Assembly: GCA_022710185.1 (NCBI GenBank) | Contig: JAKLHK010000013.1 | Location: 19,156 to 83,155, forward strand | Length of the DNA: 64,000 nucleotides | Direction of reading: 5' to 3' | DNA from: Bacteroidota bacterium | Lineage (GTDB): Bacteria > Bacteroidota > Bacteroidia > Bacteroidales > JAGNHN01 | Shown: positions 26,446 to 34,809 of the stretch, piece after piece | Position numbering within the stretch: position 1 is the first letter of the stretch | Layout: each line of letters begins with the position of its first letter | Program-made: the position numbers and the translations under genes | The notes under the pieces: generated by a model | Database searches by the model: none | What the model was told of the DNA's origin: nothing | What the model saw: only the letters and a program-made list of their open reading frames with translations

Positions 26446-27012
26446 TCAGCCTACACCTTCAGCGTCTGTGCTGTCGGCCAGCCCCAGCTTGATCAGGGCA
26501 AAGACGGAGTAGTTGATGATGTCGGCATAGCTGCCTTCCGTTCCTTCCGACACCTCGGTACGCCCTTCATTGTCCTCTATCTGCTTGATCCGGTGAAGCT
26601 TCATTAATATTATATCCGTAAGGGAGCTCACCCGCATCTGCCGCCAGGCCTCCCCATAGTCGTGGTTCTTGGCTTCCATGAGGCCCTGGGCCTGCCCTGC
26701 CATGGCATCGAACCACTGCATTGCACCCCGCGGGTCCAGGTCCGGCTCCTCAGCGGCTCCCAACCGCAACTGAACAAGGGCCATGATGGAATAGTTCACC
26801 ATCCCGATGAATTCCGGCACGATACCTTCCTTCACCCGCTGTTCCCCCTTGGTTTCTATGCTGCGGATACGGCTGGCCTTGATGTAGATCTGATCGGTCA
26901 GGGAAGACGGACGGAGCACCCTCCAGGCCAGTCCGTAGTCGCTCATCTTACGGGAAAACACTTCCCTGCATCTGTTGATCACCTGCTGGTATTCCCGGGA
27001 GGTTCCTTCCAT
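26446..27012 (-). CDS. DUF1599 protein with two copies of the domain
   Basis: 188 residues. Two halves repeat the same pattern: KM.DYGLAWRVLR.SSLTDQI..KA.RIR.IE and a matching KNHDYGEAWRQMRVSSLTDII..K.HRIKQIE, each followed by an acidic EG segment and NYS.(M/F)AL..L.LG. DUF1599 is classed as a nucleotide-modification-associated domain; no activity is proven. The start at 27012 was chosen because the conserved region begins there; an upstream ATG at 27087 would run through the folP promoter and start. It is divergent from folP with only 33 bases between start codons. A TAACTTTA near-match on the minus strand (27060-27067) could be its promoter. Confidence 0.85.
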   Translation of the reverse strand: MEGTSREYQQVINRCREVFSRKMSDYGLAWRVLRPSSLTDQIYIKASRIRSIETKGEQRVKEGIVPEFIGMVNYSIMALVQLRLGAAEEPDLDPRGAMQWFDAMAGQAQGLMEAKNHDYGEAWRQMRVSSLTDIILMKLHRIKQIEDNEGRTEVSEGTEGSYADIINYSVFALIKLGLADSTDAEGVG

Positions 27013-27018
27013 CCTTCG

Positions 27019-27026
27019 TAACTTTG
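27019..27026 (+). promoter_or_regulatory. Promoter TAACTTTG of folP
   Basis: Exact TAnnTTTG match, 19 bases before the GTG at 27046, inside the 33-base gap to the divergent DUF1599 gene. Confidence 0.6.
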
Positions 27027-27045
27027 GAGCGAAAATGCCTGTGTT

Positions 27046-27936
27046 GTGTTGGACGGCGATAAAGTTACCACATTTTCCCCTTTCCAAAGCCTCAGCCTGG
27101 GTGGCCGGCTCCTTCCCCTGGACCCTCCCGTGGTCATGGGCATCCTCAACCTAACCCCAGACTCGTTTTATGACGGAGGCTCCTATCCAGACGAGGCCAG
27201 CCGTATCCAGCAGGTCGGGCGTATGCTGCAGGAAGGGGCCGCAATAATCGACCTGGGCGCTATGTCCACCCGTCCCGGCGCCCCGGAGATCAGCGAAGCC
27301 GAAGAGCTCGCGCGCCTCCTCCCTATGCTGCGGAAACTGGTGGAGCACTTCCCCGGTATCTGCATATCCGTGGACACCTACCGCGCCAGGGTAGCCGAAA
27401 AGGCCCTGGCCGAGGGGGCCATGATGGTGAACGATATATCCGGGGGAACCTTCGACCCTGAGATGATCCCTTTCATTGCCGGGGCCCGCGTTCCCTATGT
27501 GCTTATGCATATCCAGGGAAAGCCGCGCAGCATGCAGGAAGCGCCACAATACCAGGATGTGGTGACCGAGGTCATGCAGCACTTTGGCCATCGGCTCGGG
27601 GAACTGTTTCGCCGGGGAGCCACGGATGTCGTCCTCGACCCGGGTTTCGGCTTCGGGAAAGACATCGTGCACAACTACAGCCTCCTGCGCTCCCTGCCCC
27701 TACTAACCTCCCTGGGCCTACCCGTGATGGCGGGTGTTTCGCGCAAGTCCATGATCAACAAGGTCCTGGGGACCACCCCCTCCACCGCCCTCAACGGCAG
27801 CACAGCCGTCCATATGCTCGCCCTGATGGGTGGGGCCTCCCTGCTGCGGGTGCACGATGTGAAGGAAGCCATGGAGGCCATCCGCATCTTTCAGGCCTAT
27901 CGGGGCCATTTCCCAGGACCAGCAGCAGGGGAATGA
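27046..27936 (+). CDS. folP: Dihydropteroate synthase
   Basis: Joins p-aminobenzoate to dihydropterin pyrophosphate in folate synthesis (cytoplasm). 296 residues. Motifs: VMGILNLTPDSFYDGG, the DLGAMSTRPGA loop (usually DIGGESTRPGA), ISVDTYRARVAEKALAEGA, MVNDISGG, YVLMHIQG, and DPGFGFGK. The start is GTG 27046 or the adjacent TTG; an ATG at 27035 is out of frame. The downstream gene is cdaA, 31 bases on but with its own promoter. The folP-cdaA order is common in Bacteroidota. Confidence 0.95.
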   Translation: MLDGDKVTTFSPFQSLSLGGRLLPLDPPVVMGILNLTPDSFYDGGSYPDEASRIQQVGRMLQEGAAIIDLGAMSTRPGAPEISEAEELARLLPMLRKLVEHFPGICISVDTYRARVAEKALAEGAMMVNDISGGTFDPEMIPFIAGARVPYVLMHIQGKPRSMQEAPQYQDVVTEVMQHFGHRLGELFRRGATDVVLDPGFGFGKDIVHNYSLLRSLPLLTSLGLPVMAGVSRKSMINKVLGTTPSTALNGSTAVHMLALMGGASLLRVHDVKEAMEAIRIFQAYRGHFPGPAAGE

Positions 27937-27937
27937 C

Positions 27938-27945
27938 TACCTTTG
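27938..27945 (+). promoter_or_regulatory. Promoter TACCTTTG of the diadenylate cyclase gene
   Basis: Exact TAnnTTTG match, two bases after the folP stop and 22 bases before the ATG at 27968. Confidence 0.6.
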
Positions 27946-27967
27946 TCGCGAAACCCCTACGGCAAGG

Positions 27968-28777
27968 ATGCTGCTCCAGCTGACAGAAATATTCACGGAC
28001 ATGCGTATCCTGGACGCGATAGACCTCATCCTGGTGGCCTATCTGCTCTACGAGTTCTACCGCCTGATGCGGGGTACCAGCACCATCAACATCTTTTTCG
28101 GGATCATCAGCATCTACCTGCTGTACAAGCTGGTGAACTATCTCGACATGGCCCTGCTTTCGGAGATCCTCGGGGCCTTCATCAGCGTGGGGGTCATCGC
28201 GCTCATCGTGGTGTTCCAGCCCGAGATACGGAAGTTCCTCCTCATGCTGGGCACACCCGGCTATATCCGCAAGAACTCCCGCCGGTTTCTGTTCTGGCGG
28301 ATCACCTACTCCTCGGTGCCTGAACTCGACACCCAGGCCGTGCTCCAGGCCTGCGAAGACATGGCGGCCACCTTCACCGGCAGCCTCATCGTGATTGAGC
28401 GGGGCAATGAGCTGGGCCAGTTCGCGGAAAGCGGCACCCGTCTCGATGCCTCCCTTAGCCCCACCCTCATTGCCAGCATCTTCTTCCATAACGCACCATT
28501 ACATGACGGCGCGATGATCATCGCGCGCAACCGCATCCAGGCCGCCGGCTGTATCCTCCCCGTTTCGGCCAACCCCCATCTGCCGCCCCATCTCGGGCTC
28601 AGGCACCGCGCCGCCATCGGCATCACCGAACAAAGCGACGCCCTGGCCATCGTGGTTTCGGAAGAAACAGGCAAGATCTCCCTGGCCGAACATGGGCAGC
28701 TCAAGGAGGATCTCAGTATGGAGGAGCTCACCGCCATGCTGCAGGAGCAGTTCCCCGGACAGGAAAACAAGCATTAA
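27968..28777 (+). CDS. cdaA: Diadenylate cyclase (c-di-AMP synthase), CdaA type
   Basis: Makes c-di-AMP from two ATP at the inner membrane. 269 residues. Three membrane helices in the first ~90 residues (AIDLILVAYLLYEFYRL, FGIISIYLLYKLV, ISVGVIALIVVFQPEIRKFL) are followed by the DAC domain with DGA (D180-A182) and RHR (R212-R214), both required for catalysis. The start gives the usual short periplasmic N-terminus. No cdaR/ybbR regulator gene follows, unlike in Firmicutes. It controls osmolyte and potassium balance in other phyla; the targets here are unknown. Confidence 0.95.
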   Translation: MLLQLTEIFTDMRILDAIDLILVAYLLYEFYRLMRGTSTINIFFGIISIYLLYKLVNYLDMALLSEILGAFISVGVIALIVVFQPEIRKFLLMLGTPGYIRKNSRRFLFWRITYSSVPELDTQAVLQACEDMAATFTGSLIVIERGNELGQFAESGTRLDASLSPTLIASIFFHNAPLHDGAMIIARNRIQAAGCILPVSANPHLPPHLGLRHRAAIGITEQSDALAIVVSEETGKISLAEHGQLKEDLSMEELTAMLQEQFPGQENKH

Positions 28778-28922
28778 AGCATGTTCTGCCTTATGCCCCG
28801 GCGACTGGATCACGCCTGGGTGGAGGAAGCTTCGGGCAGCATCTGTCCAGGCTATCGAATGCCCTATAACAGCTCAACGGAGAATTCATGTGGGGTAGAC
28901 TTGATTGATCCATCGGGCTAAT

Positions 28923-28975
28923 GATTCTGATTCACCTGAACGGATGGTTTTTTCTTTACTTTCTTTTACTCACCC
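28923..28975 (+). repeat. Dispersed CTTTCTTTT(A/G)CTCACCC repeat, copy A
   Basis: Aligns with the reverse complement of 10046-10101 over about 50 bases. It runs straight into AAAAGAAAG, giving an inverted repeat that copy B lacks. Confidence 0.55.
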
Positions 28976-29069
28976 AAAAGAAAGTAGCAAAGAAAAGGGT
29001 GGCCTGGGTTTTCCGTAGGAAAACAAGCCTGAGGATGATTGGAGTGAAGTACAAGGTTTTGAGAATGGA

Positions 29070-29273
29070 GCGATCCGCGAGCTCAGGCTTGGGAGTACCA
29101 CGCGAGTAGTCCCGCAGCGGCCCGGATCGCGACTCCCATCTGAAGGCGTAGTTTTCAAGGAAATCCAACGCAGTCCTGATCTTTTACTCGCAAAGTGTTC
29201 ATTAATAAGGTGCTCGTGAGCTCAGGAAGCGCAAGCGCTTCCTTCGGTTGGTACTTTTCTATCAAGAGAAAAG
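29070..29273. other. Foldable non-coding segment with nested stems
   Basis: GCGATCCG (29070-29077) pairs perfectly with CGGATCGC (29123-29130). Inside, GGGA.TAC (29091-29098) pairs with GTA.TCCC (29106-29113) around a 7-base loop. Downstream, GGAAGCG/CGCTTCC (29225-29231 with 29236-29242, 4-base loop) and CTTTTCT/AGAAAAG (29254-29260 with 29267-29273, 6-base loop) form simple hairpins. Whether it is a transcribed RNA or a mobile repeat cannot be told from one copy. Confidence 0.4.
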
Positions 29274-29384
29274 AACTGAAAACTCTTTCAGATCAGACCA
29301 GGCATCATGTCTATGGGGTCCATAATTGTTGGCCAGATCATCAAGTGATCTCTTACCGCCCCACCCGAATGCTGCGGTGATCCT

Positions 29385-29939
29385 TTATACCGGCCCAGCT
29401 GAGCTGTCGGCTGCCGCTTCAAACTCCCGGATGATCTCTTCCGGGGATTTTCCCAGGTTGCGGATGCAGGCTTCGGCATCGTCGGCGAAATCGCTGGAAG
29501 GATAAAGCCGAAGGAACTCCCCATACAGCATGCGGGCCCTGCCCAGGTCACCCAGCTGGTTCTCCGCAATAAAGGCCTGCATGAACAGGGCCTCATCGGC
29601 CTTACCATGCTCAGGGTAGTCCCTGCAGAGGCGTTCGAACTGGGTCAGCGCCCCTTCGGATTGTCCCAGGGTCATCATGAGCTCGCCTGCCCCGAAGAGG
29701 AAGCCGGGGACCAGGGTATCCCTGGGGTGCTCGTGAATGAATGCCATGAAGGCGCGGGTCAACTCATCGGCCGCCTGGGCATCGAAGGCGCGACTTTCCT
29801 CTGAAATAACGCGTCCGCGCAAATCCTCGATCTCATCCAGGGCCTTCTGGCGGGAGTCCTGACAAGAAAACAGGGTGAGGGTGAGGAGGAGGAAGAGGGA
29901 ATGGGGTGCAAACGGTGTGATGATCCTGGGCATGGTCAT
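29385..29939 (-). CDS. TPR lipoprotein, YbgF/BamD-like
   Basis: 184 residues. The signal peptide ends in lipobox L-F-S-C26, so it should be lipid-anchored. The mature part is helical, with tetratricopeptide-like pairs: FMAFIHEHPRDTLVPGFLFGAGELMMTLGQSEGALTQ, FERLCRDYPEHGKADEALF and YGEFLRLYPSSDFADDAEACI. This spacing recalls the tol-pal/BamD family that works at the outer membrane, but it is shorter than BamD. ATG at 29939 or, two codons later, 29933 may be the start. A promoter lies 15 bases upstream. Confidence 0.75.
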   Translation of the reverse strand: MTMPRIITPFAPHSLFLLLTLTLFSCQDSRQKALDEIEDLRGRVISEESRAFDAQAADELTRAFMAFIHEHPRDTLVPGFLFGAGELMMTLGQSEGALTQFERLCRDYPEHGKADEALFMQAFIAENQLGDLGRARMLYGEFLRLYPSSDFADDAEACIRNLGKSPEEIIREFEAAADSSAGPV

Positions 29940-29953
29940 GGGAATTGTTGGGA

Positions 29954-29961
29954 CAAAAATA
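29954..29961 (-). promoter_or_regulatory. Promoter TATTTTTG of the TPR lipoprotein gene
   Basis: CAAAAATA on the plus strand, an exact TAnnTTTG match on the minus strand, 14 bases before the start at 29939. Confidence 0.55.
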
Positions 29962-30082
29962 CGCCATGACGGTTAAAGCATAACGCCATACATTACAACA
30001 TCTTATACATTTCACGCCCAGCTCTGCCCAATCTGCGGGGCATACAGTGCCCCGCAATGGTACAATTAGGGCGAAACCGAGC

Positions 30083-30090
30083 TATCTTTG
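30083..30090 (+). promoter_or_regulatory. Promoter TATCTTTG of the OmpA gene
   Basis: Exact TAnnTTTG match, 26 bases before the ATG at 30117. Confidence 0.7.
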
Positions 30091-30116
30091 CACTTTAACC
30101 CCAAATCTCTATTCTT

Positions 30117-31067
30117 ATGAAAAGAACGATCATGATCATGGCTGCGATCAGCCTGATGGCGCTGGGCGCCCGGACCCAGGATGCATCCTGGTACTTCATG
30201 ACGGGCCCTCACTTTGTGGATTATTATGCCCCGGACGGGGGTGGTTACCTGGCCACCGATAACTGGAACGGTGACGCCATGCCCAAGCAGTTCTATGTCG
30301 GCCGCTCCCTGATTTATGGCCTGGAGCTCGGGACCTCCCTCTCGCTGCTGCAGATCCAGGACTTCCCGGATGAGCTGGTGAACAAGAACTTCCTCGACTG
30401 GGACCTGATGCTTTCCTACAAGCCCCTGTACAAGAAGGTGATCAACGAGAACCATTGGTTCGATCCCTACCTGTGGATCGGCGGAGGCCTCACCCGCATC
30501 AATGAGGAGACCAACCCCCTGGTTAACGTGGGTGCCGGCATCGACTTCTGGCTGAACGAATGGGCTGCGTTCAATGTACATACCGCTTACGATGCCGCCA
30601 TGGGCGACGGCAAGGCCTACACCCACCATGGCGTGGGCGTAAAGTTCCGCATCAAGGGCAACAAGGGCGATCGTGGAGCGATTGAGCCCATGGACCTGAG
30701 CACCGAAAAGAAGCAGGAGATCAACGACCAGATCCGCTTCGCCGCCAAGAACATCCAGTTCGAAACCTCCAGCGATGTGATCCGTCAGGAATCATACAAG
30801 GACCTCGACAACATCGTGAGCATCATGAAGAACTTCCCCAATACGAAGTTTGACATCCACGGCCACACCGACAATACCGGCGATGATGCCATGAACCTCG
30901 ACCTCAGCAAGCGCCGTTCCGCCTCCGTGAAGAAATACTTTATGGATAAAGGCATCGATGGCAGCCGCCTGTTCCCTGAAGGCTATGGCGAAACCAAGCC
31001 CATCGCCACCAACGACACCCCCGAAGGCCGCGCCCAGAACCGCCGCGTAGAGATCAAGCTGCGCTAA
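30117..31067 (+). CDS. OmpA-family outer-membrane protein
   Basis: 316 residues, anchoring the outer membrane to peptidoglycan. A signal peptide (MKRTIMIMAAISLMALGART/Q) is followed by an eight-strand-like barrel to about residue 185. The OmpA/MotB domain starts near 200 (NIQFETSSDVI) and carries FDIHGHTDNTGDDAMNLDLSKRRS with the Asp and Arg that bind diaminopimelate, then GYGETKPIATNDTPEGRAQNRRVEI. Strong promoter match and strong terminator on either side suggest a highly expressed single gene, as is usual for OmpA. Confidence 0.92.
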   Translation: MKRTIMIMAAISLMALGARTQDASWYFMTGPHFVDYYAPDGGGYLATDNWNGDAMPKQFYVGRSLIYGLELGTSLSLLQIQDFPDELVNKNFLDWDLMLSYKPLYKKVINENHWFDPYLWIGGGLTRINEETNPLVNVGAGIDFWLNEWAAFNVHTAYDAAMGDGKAYTHHGVGVKFRIKGNKGDRGAIEPMDLSTEKKQEINDQIRFAAKNIQFETSSDVIRQESYKDLDNIVSIMKNFPNTKFDIHGHTDNTGDDAMNLDLSKRRSASVKKYFMDKGIDGSRLFPEGYGETKPIATNDTPEGRAQNRRVEIKLR

Positions 31068-31095
31068 GCTAACCCTCGGTTTATTCAGCATAGGA

Positions 31096-31125
31096 AAGCC
31101 GCTCCCGTGATGGGGCGGCTTTTTT
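31096..31125 (+). terminator. Rho-independent terminator after the OmpA gene
   Basis: AAGCCGC (31096-31102) pairs with GCGGCTT (31115-31121), with inner CCC/GGG pairs, followed by a T-run to 31125. Confidence 0.85.
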
Positions 31126-31205
31126 ATCAACTGAATCTGCGGAAATTGCTGGTAAGTGTTAACAAGGATCAAGAAACAAGAAATATCGCAAATCAACATC
31201 AACCA

Positions 31206-31528
31206 TCAACAATCATTCTGCTCTTCCGCCAGCAGGCTATACACCTCCAGGTCGATGAAGCCCTGATCCGGCAGCCATTCACCAGCCCTTTCAATCCCTT
31301 CAAAATGAAACCCCAGACGCCGTGGAATCCCGATGCTGGGGCGGTTCCCTGCTCCGCAGCGTATCTGCACCCGGTTCATCCCCATCTCCCCGAATGCGTA
31401 GCCCCAACGAACGGGAGCCAACGGCCCAAATATTCGCGCTGGGAGTCAATCACCTGAAAGATCTCTTCGGCATCGCTCAGCGCTATTTGATGCAGGCTAA
31501 GCTGGCCGGTAACCTGGATATGGTTCAT
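31206..31528 (-). pseudogene. GNAT acetyltransferase (RimJ/RimL/YdaF-like) with an internal deletion
   Basis: Two family-consistent halves are joined in different frames. From ATG at 31528 the first frame gives an N-terminus ending DAEEIFQVIDSQREYLGRWLPFV, which matches the start of ribosomal-protein-type N-acetyltransferases. The second frame then continues YAFGEMGMNRVQIRCGAGN and IPRRLGFHFEGIERAGEWLPDQGFIDLEVYSLLAEE, the family's C-terminus. Roughly 80-90 residues of the middle, including the acetyl-CoA-binding loop, are missing at about 31409-31421, with a frame change. It cannot be active. Family members are about 180 residues. Confidence 0.8.
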
Positions 31529-31738
31529 TCAGAAATATTTTATAAAACTCATTCCCCTTTTCTGGTCCTTCGCCCAGGTCACGGACAGTCCACTTTCCTT
31601 GATCACCTGCTGATGGATTGATGCTTATGAATCAGCATCCGGGTCACTGAAATATTCCTTGCCATAGGCAAACAGCATGGATTGGGCACAGTTGAAGCCC
31701 GATTCAAAAATCATCCGCGCTGATTCAGCACTGCTCAT
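31529..31738 (-). pseudogene. Truncated C_GCAxxG_C_C-family redox protein remnant
   Basis: From ATG at 31738 the frame reads 37 residues (AESARMIFESGFNCAQSMLFAYGKE) and stops at 31625-31627. This matches only the N-terminus of the C_GCAxxG_C_C family of putative redox proteins, which normally continue with a Gly-rich GCA..G block and further cysteines. After the stop the same frame stays open for 31 codons with a C-terminus-like end (GLSVTWAKDQKRGMSFIKYF) and a second stop at 31529-31531, directly abutting the GNAT start. The tail is not recognised. Confidence 0.6.
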
Positions 31739-32068
31739 AACGAAATGCATTTGCTACAAATCTACGCGATCTGCATATTCGGGAGAAAGGGAGAAGAAAT
31801 AAAGTACAAGTAATAAAGGATTGATTGTGGAGGAAGAGGAAGAGGAAGAGGAAGAGGGTGAAGAATATCGAACGGCAGCATCCGATGTCCATTCACTCAA
31901 GGTACTCCCAACACCAAGTAACCTAACTCTTTCAACTATAGGCACTTTAGCTCACTTTAGTTCACTTTTGGCAGTTGCTCCTCTGTGGAAATCGGGGTAA
32001 TCTGCGGTGAACAAGGAAAATCATCCATCAACCACTTGTGCTGAGCTTGTCGAAGCATCAACCCTCAA
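31739..32068. other. Gene-free low-complexity tract
   Basis: No gene. It contains a (GGAAGA)n run at about 31829-31856 and three 10-base units CACTTTAGyT-like at 31943-31972. At 32037-32057 it carries one copy of TGTGCTGAGCTTGTCGAAGCA, a sequence that recurs in many bacterial genomes. Confidence 0.55.
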
Positions 32069-32647
32069 TCATCCCCGCTTCCTGCTCTTTTTCTGGCGGG
32101 CGAACACCATACGGTAATCGGCATCTACGTGGCCTTCGGAAATCTCTTTCAGCTTGCGGCCCAGCAGGGTGCGGCGCAGCGTGCTGATACGGTCGATGAA
32201 CACCACACCTTCCACGTGGTCGTACTCGTGCTGGATGATGCGGGCCAGGATACCGGAGTATTCTTCTTCATGAAAGTTCCACTGCTCATCGTAATACTGT
32301 ATCCTCACGCTTTCCGGCCGTTCCACCACTTCACGCAGTCCGGGAAAACTGAGGCAGCCTTCCTCGAAGGGCACCTTGCCCCCTTCATAAGCCACGATAT
32401 GCGGGTTGACGAAGGCCTTGCGGAAACCTTCGGCATCGGCACCATCCTCTGCAAAGGGGGTAGCATCGATAACAAAGATGCGGCCGGTCACCCCGACCTG
32501 CTGTCCGGCCAGTCCCACCCCGCTGGAGGCGTACATGGTCTCGAACATATCTTCGATGAGGCGGGCCACGGCAGGATCACCCTGGGGGAAGTCCTCCCCC
32601 ACCTGCTTCAGCACGGGATGCCCATGGGCAACAATTGGTAGTATCAT
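32069..32647 (-). CDS. def: Peptide deformylase
   Basis: Removes the N-formyl group from new proteins. 192 residues with all three family motifs: SGVGLAGQQ (G43-Q50), EGCLS with metal ligand C98, and QHEYDH with ligands H140 and H144 and catalytic E141. The ATG overlaps the ruvX stop by four bases, so the two genes are translationally coupled. Confidence 0.97.
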   Translation of the reverse strand: MILPIVAHGHPVLKQVGEDFPQGDPAVARLIEDMFETMYASSGVGLAGQQVGVTGRIFVIDATPFAEDGADAEGFRKAFVNPHIVAYEGGKVPFEEGCLSFPGLREVVERPESVRIQYYDEQWNFHEEEYSGILARIIQHEYDHVEGVVFIDRISTLRRTLLGRKLKEISEGHVDADYRMVFARQKKSRKRG

Positions 32648-33066
32648 GATCTGTAAGCTTTCGATTCCATAAATGACTGGAGGATAATGGTAGCGCTGAC
32701 CTTGTCGATGAGGTCTTTACGCTGGCGGTCCTTCTTCTTCGCCCCGGCCTCCAGAATGGCCCGGCTGGCCATGCCCGAGGTAAAGCGCTCGTCGATACGC
32801 TCCACCGGGACCGTTGGAAAGAGCTTGCGGAGCTTCTTCACAAAAGGCTCGGTAAACACCTGGGCCTCAGACGGCGTATTGTCGAGACGGGTAGGCTTGC
32901 CTACCACGAAGAGGTCAACGTTCTCCCTGGAAAGGTAGTCCCGGAGGTAGTCGAAGATGGTGTGGGCTGGGACGGTATCCAGGCCGGTAGCGATCAGCTG
33001 CAGTTCGTCGGTGACCGCCAGGCCAACCCTTTTCCGCCCATAATCGATGGCCATGATCCTTCCCAT
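32644..33066 (-). CDS. ruvX: RuvX/YqgF-type Holliday junction resolvase-like nuclease
   Basis: 140 residues, RNase H-like fold, implicated in pre-16S rRNA processing or recombination. It begins MGRIMAIDYGRKRVGLAVTD, the family's first catalytic motif, and has VVGKPTRLDNTPS and the late IDERFTS motif. Expressed ahead of def; a promoter lies 22 bases upstream. ATG 33066 is preferred; the ATG four codons later is possible. Confidence 0.93.
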   Translation of the reverse strand: MGRIMAIDYGRKRVGLAVTDELQLIATGLDTVPAHTIFDYLRDYLSRENVDLFVVGKPTRLDNTPSEAQVFTEPFVKKLRKLFPTVPVERIDERFTSGMASRAILEAGAKKKDRQRKDLIDKVSATIILQSFMESKAYRS

Positions 33067-33088
33067 AATATAATCCCCTGAAGAACAG

Positions 33089-33096
33089 CAAAATTA
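33089..33096 (-). promoter_or_regulatory. Promoter TAATTTTG of ruvX-def
   Basis: CAAAATTA on the plus strand, an exact minus-strand TAnnTTTG match, 22 bases before the ruvX start. Confidence 0.6.
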
Positions 33097-33127
33097 CGAA
33101 TATGTTCCGGAAGCGGGGCAAAAAGGG

Positions 33128-33135
33128 TAGTTTTG
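33128..33135 (+). promoter_or_regulatory. Promoter TAGTTTTG of dapD
   Basis: Exact TAnnTTTG match, 15 bases before the dapD ATG at 33151 and divergent from the ruvX promoter 31 bases away. Confidence 0.6.
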
Positions 33136-33150
33136 TACAAAGGCACAGCG

Positions 33151-33966
<816 letters not shown>

Positions 33967-34035
33967 GGAGCTCATGCCGACCTTTGGGAATCCATCACAC
34001 CGACTCCCCCGCCCTAAGAGCCTGACCCTCACCCC

Positions 34036-34638
34036 ATGACCCGAGCCCGCACTCTCCTTTATGGCCTCCTTGCCCTGACCATGGCCTATGTCAGCGTGCA
34101 GCAGCATGTAATCTCCAATGTACCCTGGAACCTGCTGCCCCTTTACACCCTGAACAAGGCTTTGGCATGGACCGGCCTGCTGCTGCTGGCCTTCATCTTC
34201 AGCCTGAGAGCCCTGAGCATACGGGGATGGCTTACCGAAGTATGGATGCAGGAAAGACGCGCGCTGGGCAAGTCCGCGTTCAACCTGTTGGGGCTGCATG
34301 CCCTGTTCACCCTGCTGCTTTTCCGCACGGAATATGGCATGGCGTTTCTTTGGAAAGAGGGGAACATCCGTGTGGAAGGCATCGTGAGTATCGTGCTGGG
34401 TAGCCTGGCCCTGGGCTTGCTGGCCTGGTACAGCAAGGCCGCGGGCTCCACGGCCGGCCGGCCCGTCCTTTTCCAGAGGCTTCCTCACCTCTTGCTGCTC
34501 CTCGCCCTGATGCATACCACCAGCTGGGGACTGGGGTCGTGGTTCACATCAGCAGCCTGGGAAGGCGCGCTGCCCCCGGTATCGCTGATGGGAGCGCTCA
34601 CAGCCCTTGCCGGATTGTGGATGAGGCGTTTGCGTTAA
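34036..34638 (+). CDS. Ferric-reductase-like (MsrQ-like) membrane protein
   Basis: 200 residues with about five to six membrane helices. The segment ERRALGKSAFNLLGLH (H88) resembles the conserved R.LG..AF.Y..LH of ferric reductase/MsrQ haem proteins. Two more histidines, H151 and H160, fall close to the remaining haem ligands reported for MsrQ (H91, H151 and H164 in E. coli). A haem-binding membrane electron carrier is therefore plausible but unproven. No MsrP-like partner is adjacent. GACCTTTG at 33979-33986 is a weak promoter match. Confidence 0.45.
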   Translation: MTRARTLLYGLLALTMAYVSVQQHVISNVPWNLLPLYTLNKALAWTGLLLLAFIFSLRALSIRGWLTEVWMQERRALGKSAFNLLGLHALFTLLLFRTEYGMAFLWKEGNIRVEGIVSIVLGSLALGLLAWYSKAAGSTAGRPVLFQRLPHLLLLLALMHTTSWGLGSWFTSAAWEGALPPVSLMGALTALAGLWMRRLR

Positions 34639-34809
34639 TTGCAGCCATTGAGAGGGCCGTTGGCGGTTTGAAGGGAAGAAAAATCTTTTGCCCACCACTA
34701 AAGGAACCCATACTGTTCCTAAATTAACAGTCCTATTCCTGCCCCTGTGATGCCGCATCCCACAGGCAGGCCGGTATCACGGATTTCTTGATCTAAACTC
34801 TTCCTAATC

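Larger units (their letters stand above)
28778..29384. other. 607-base gene-free region rich in palindromes and repeats
   Basis: No convincing gene is present. The region contains repeat copy A (28923-28975), a CTTTCTTTT/AAAAGAAAG inverted repeat (about 28960-28984), a structured segment (29070-29130) and two hairpins (29225-29242, 29254-29273). Short open frames exist on both strands but show no family pattern. It resembles the non-coding repeat clusters often seen between Bacteroidota genes. Confidence 0.6.

Noticed and set aside
28921..29109. 62-codon plus-strand open frame
   Set aside because: Consists of repeat and palindrome sequence that recurs at 10046-10101; the similar peptides come from the shared DNA repeat.
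31739..32068. Acidic peptide frame over the GGAAGA run as a small gene
   Set aside because: It is simple-sequence DNA without start context or family similarity.
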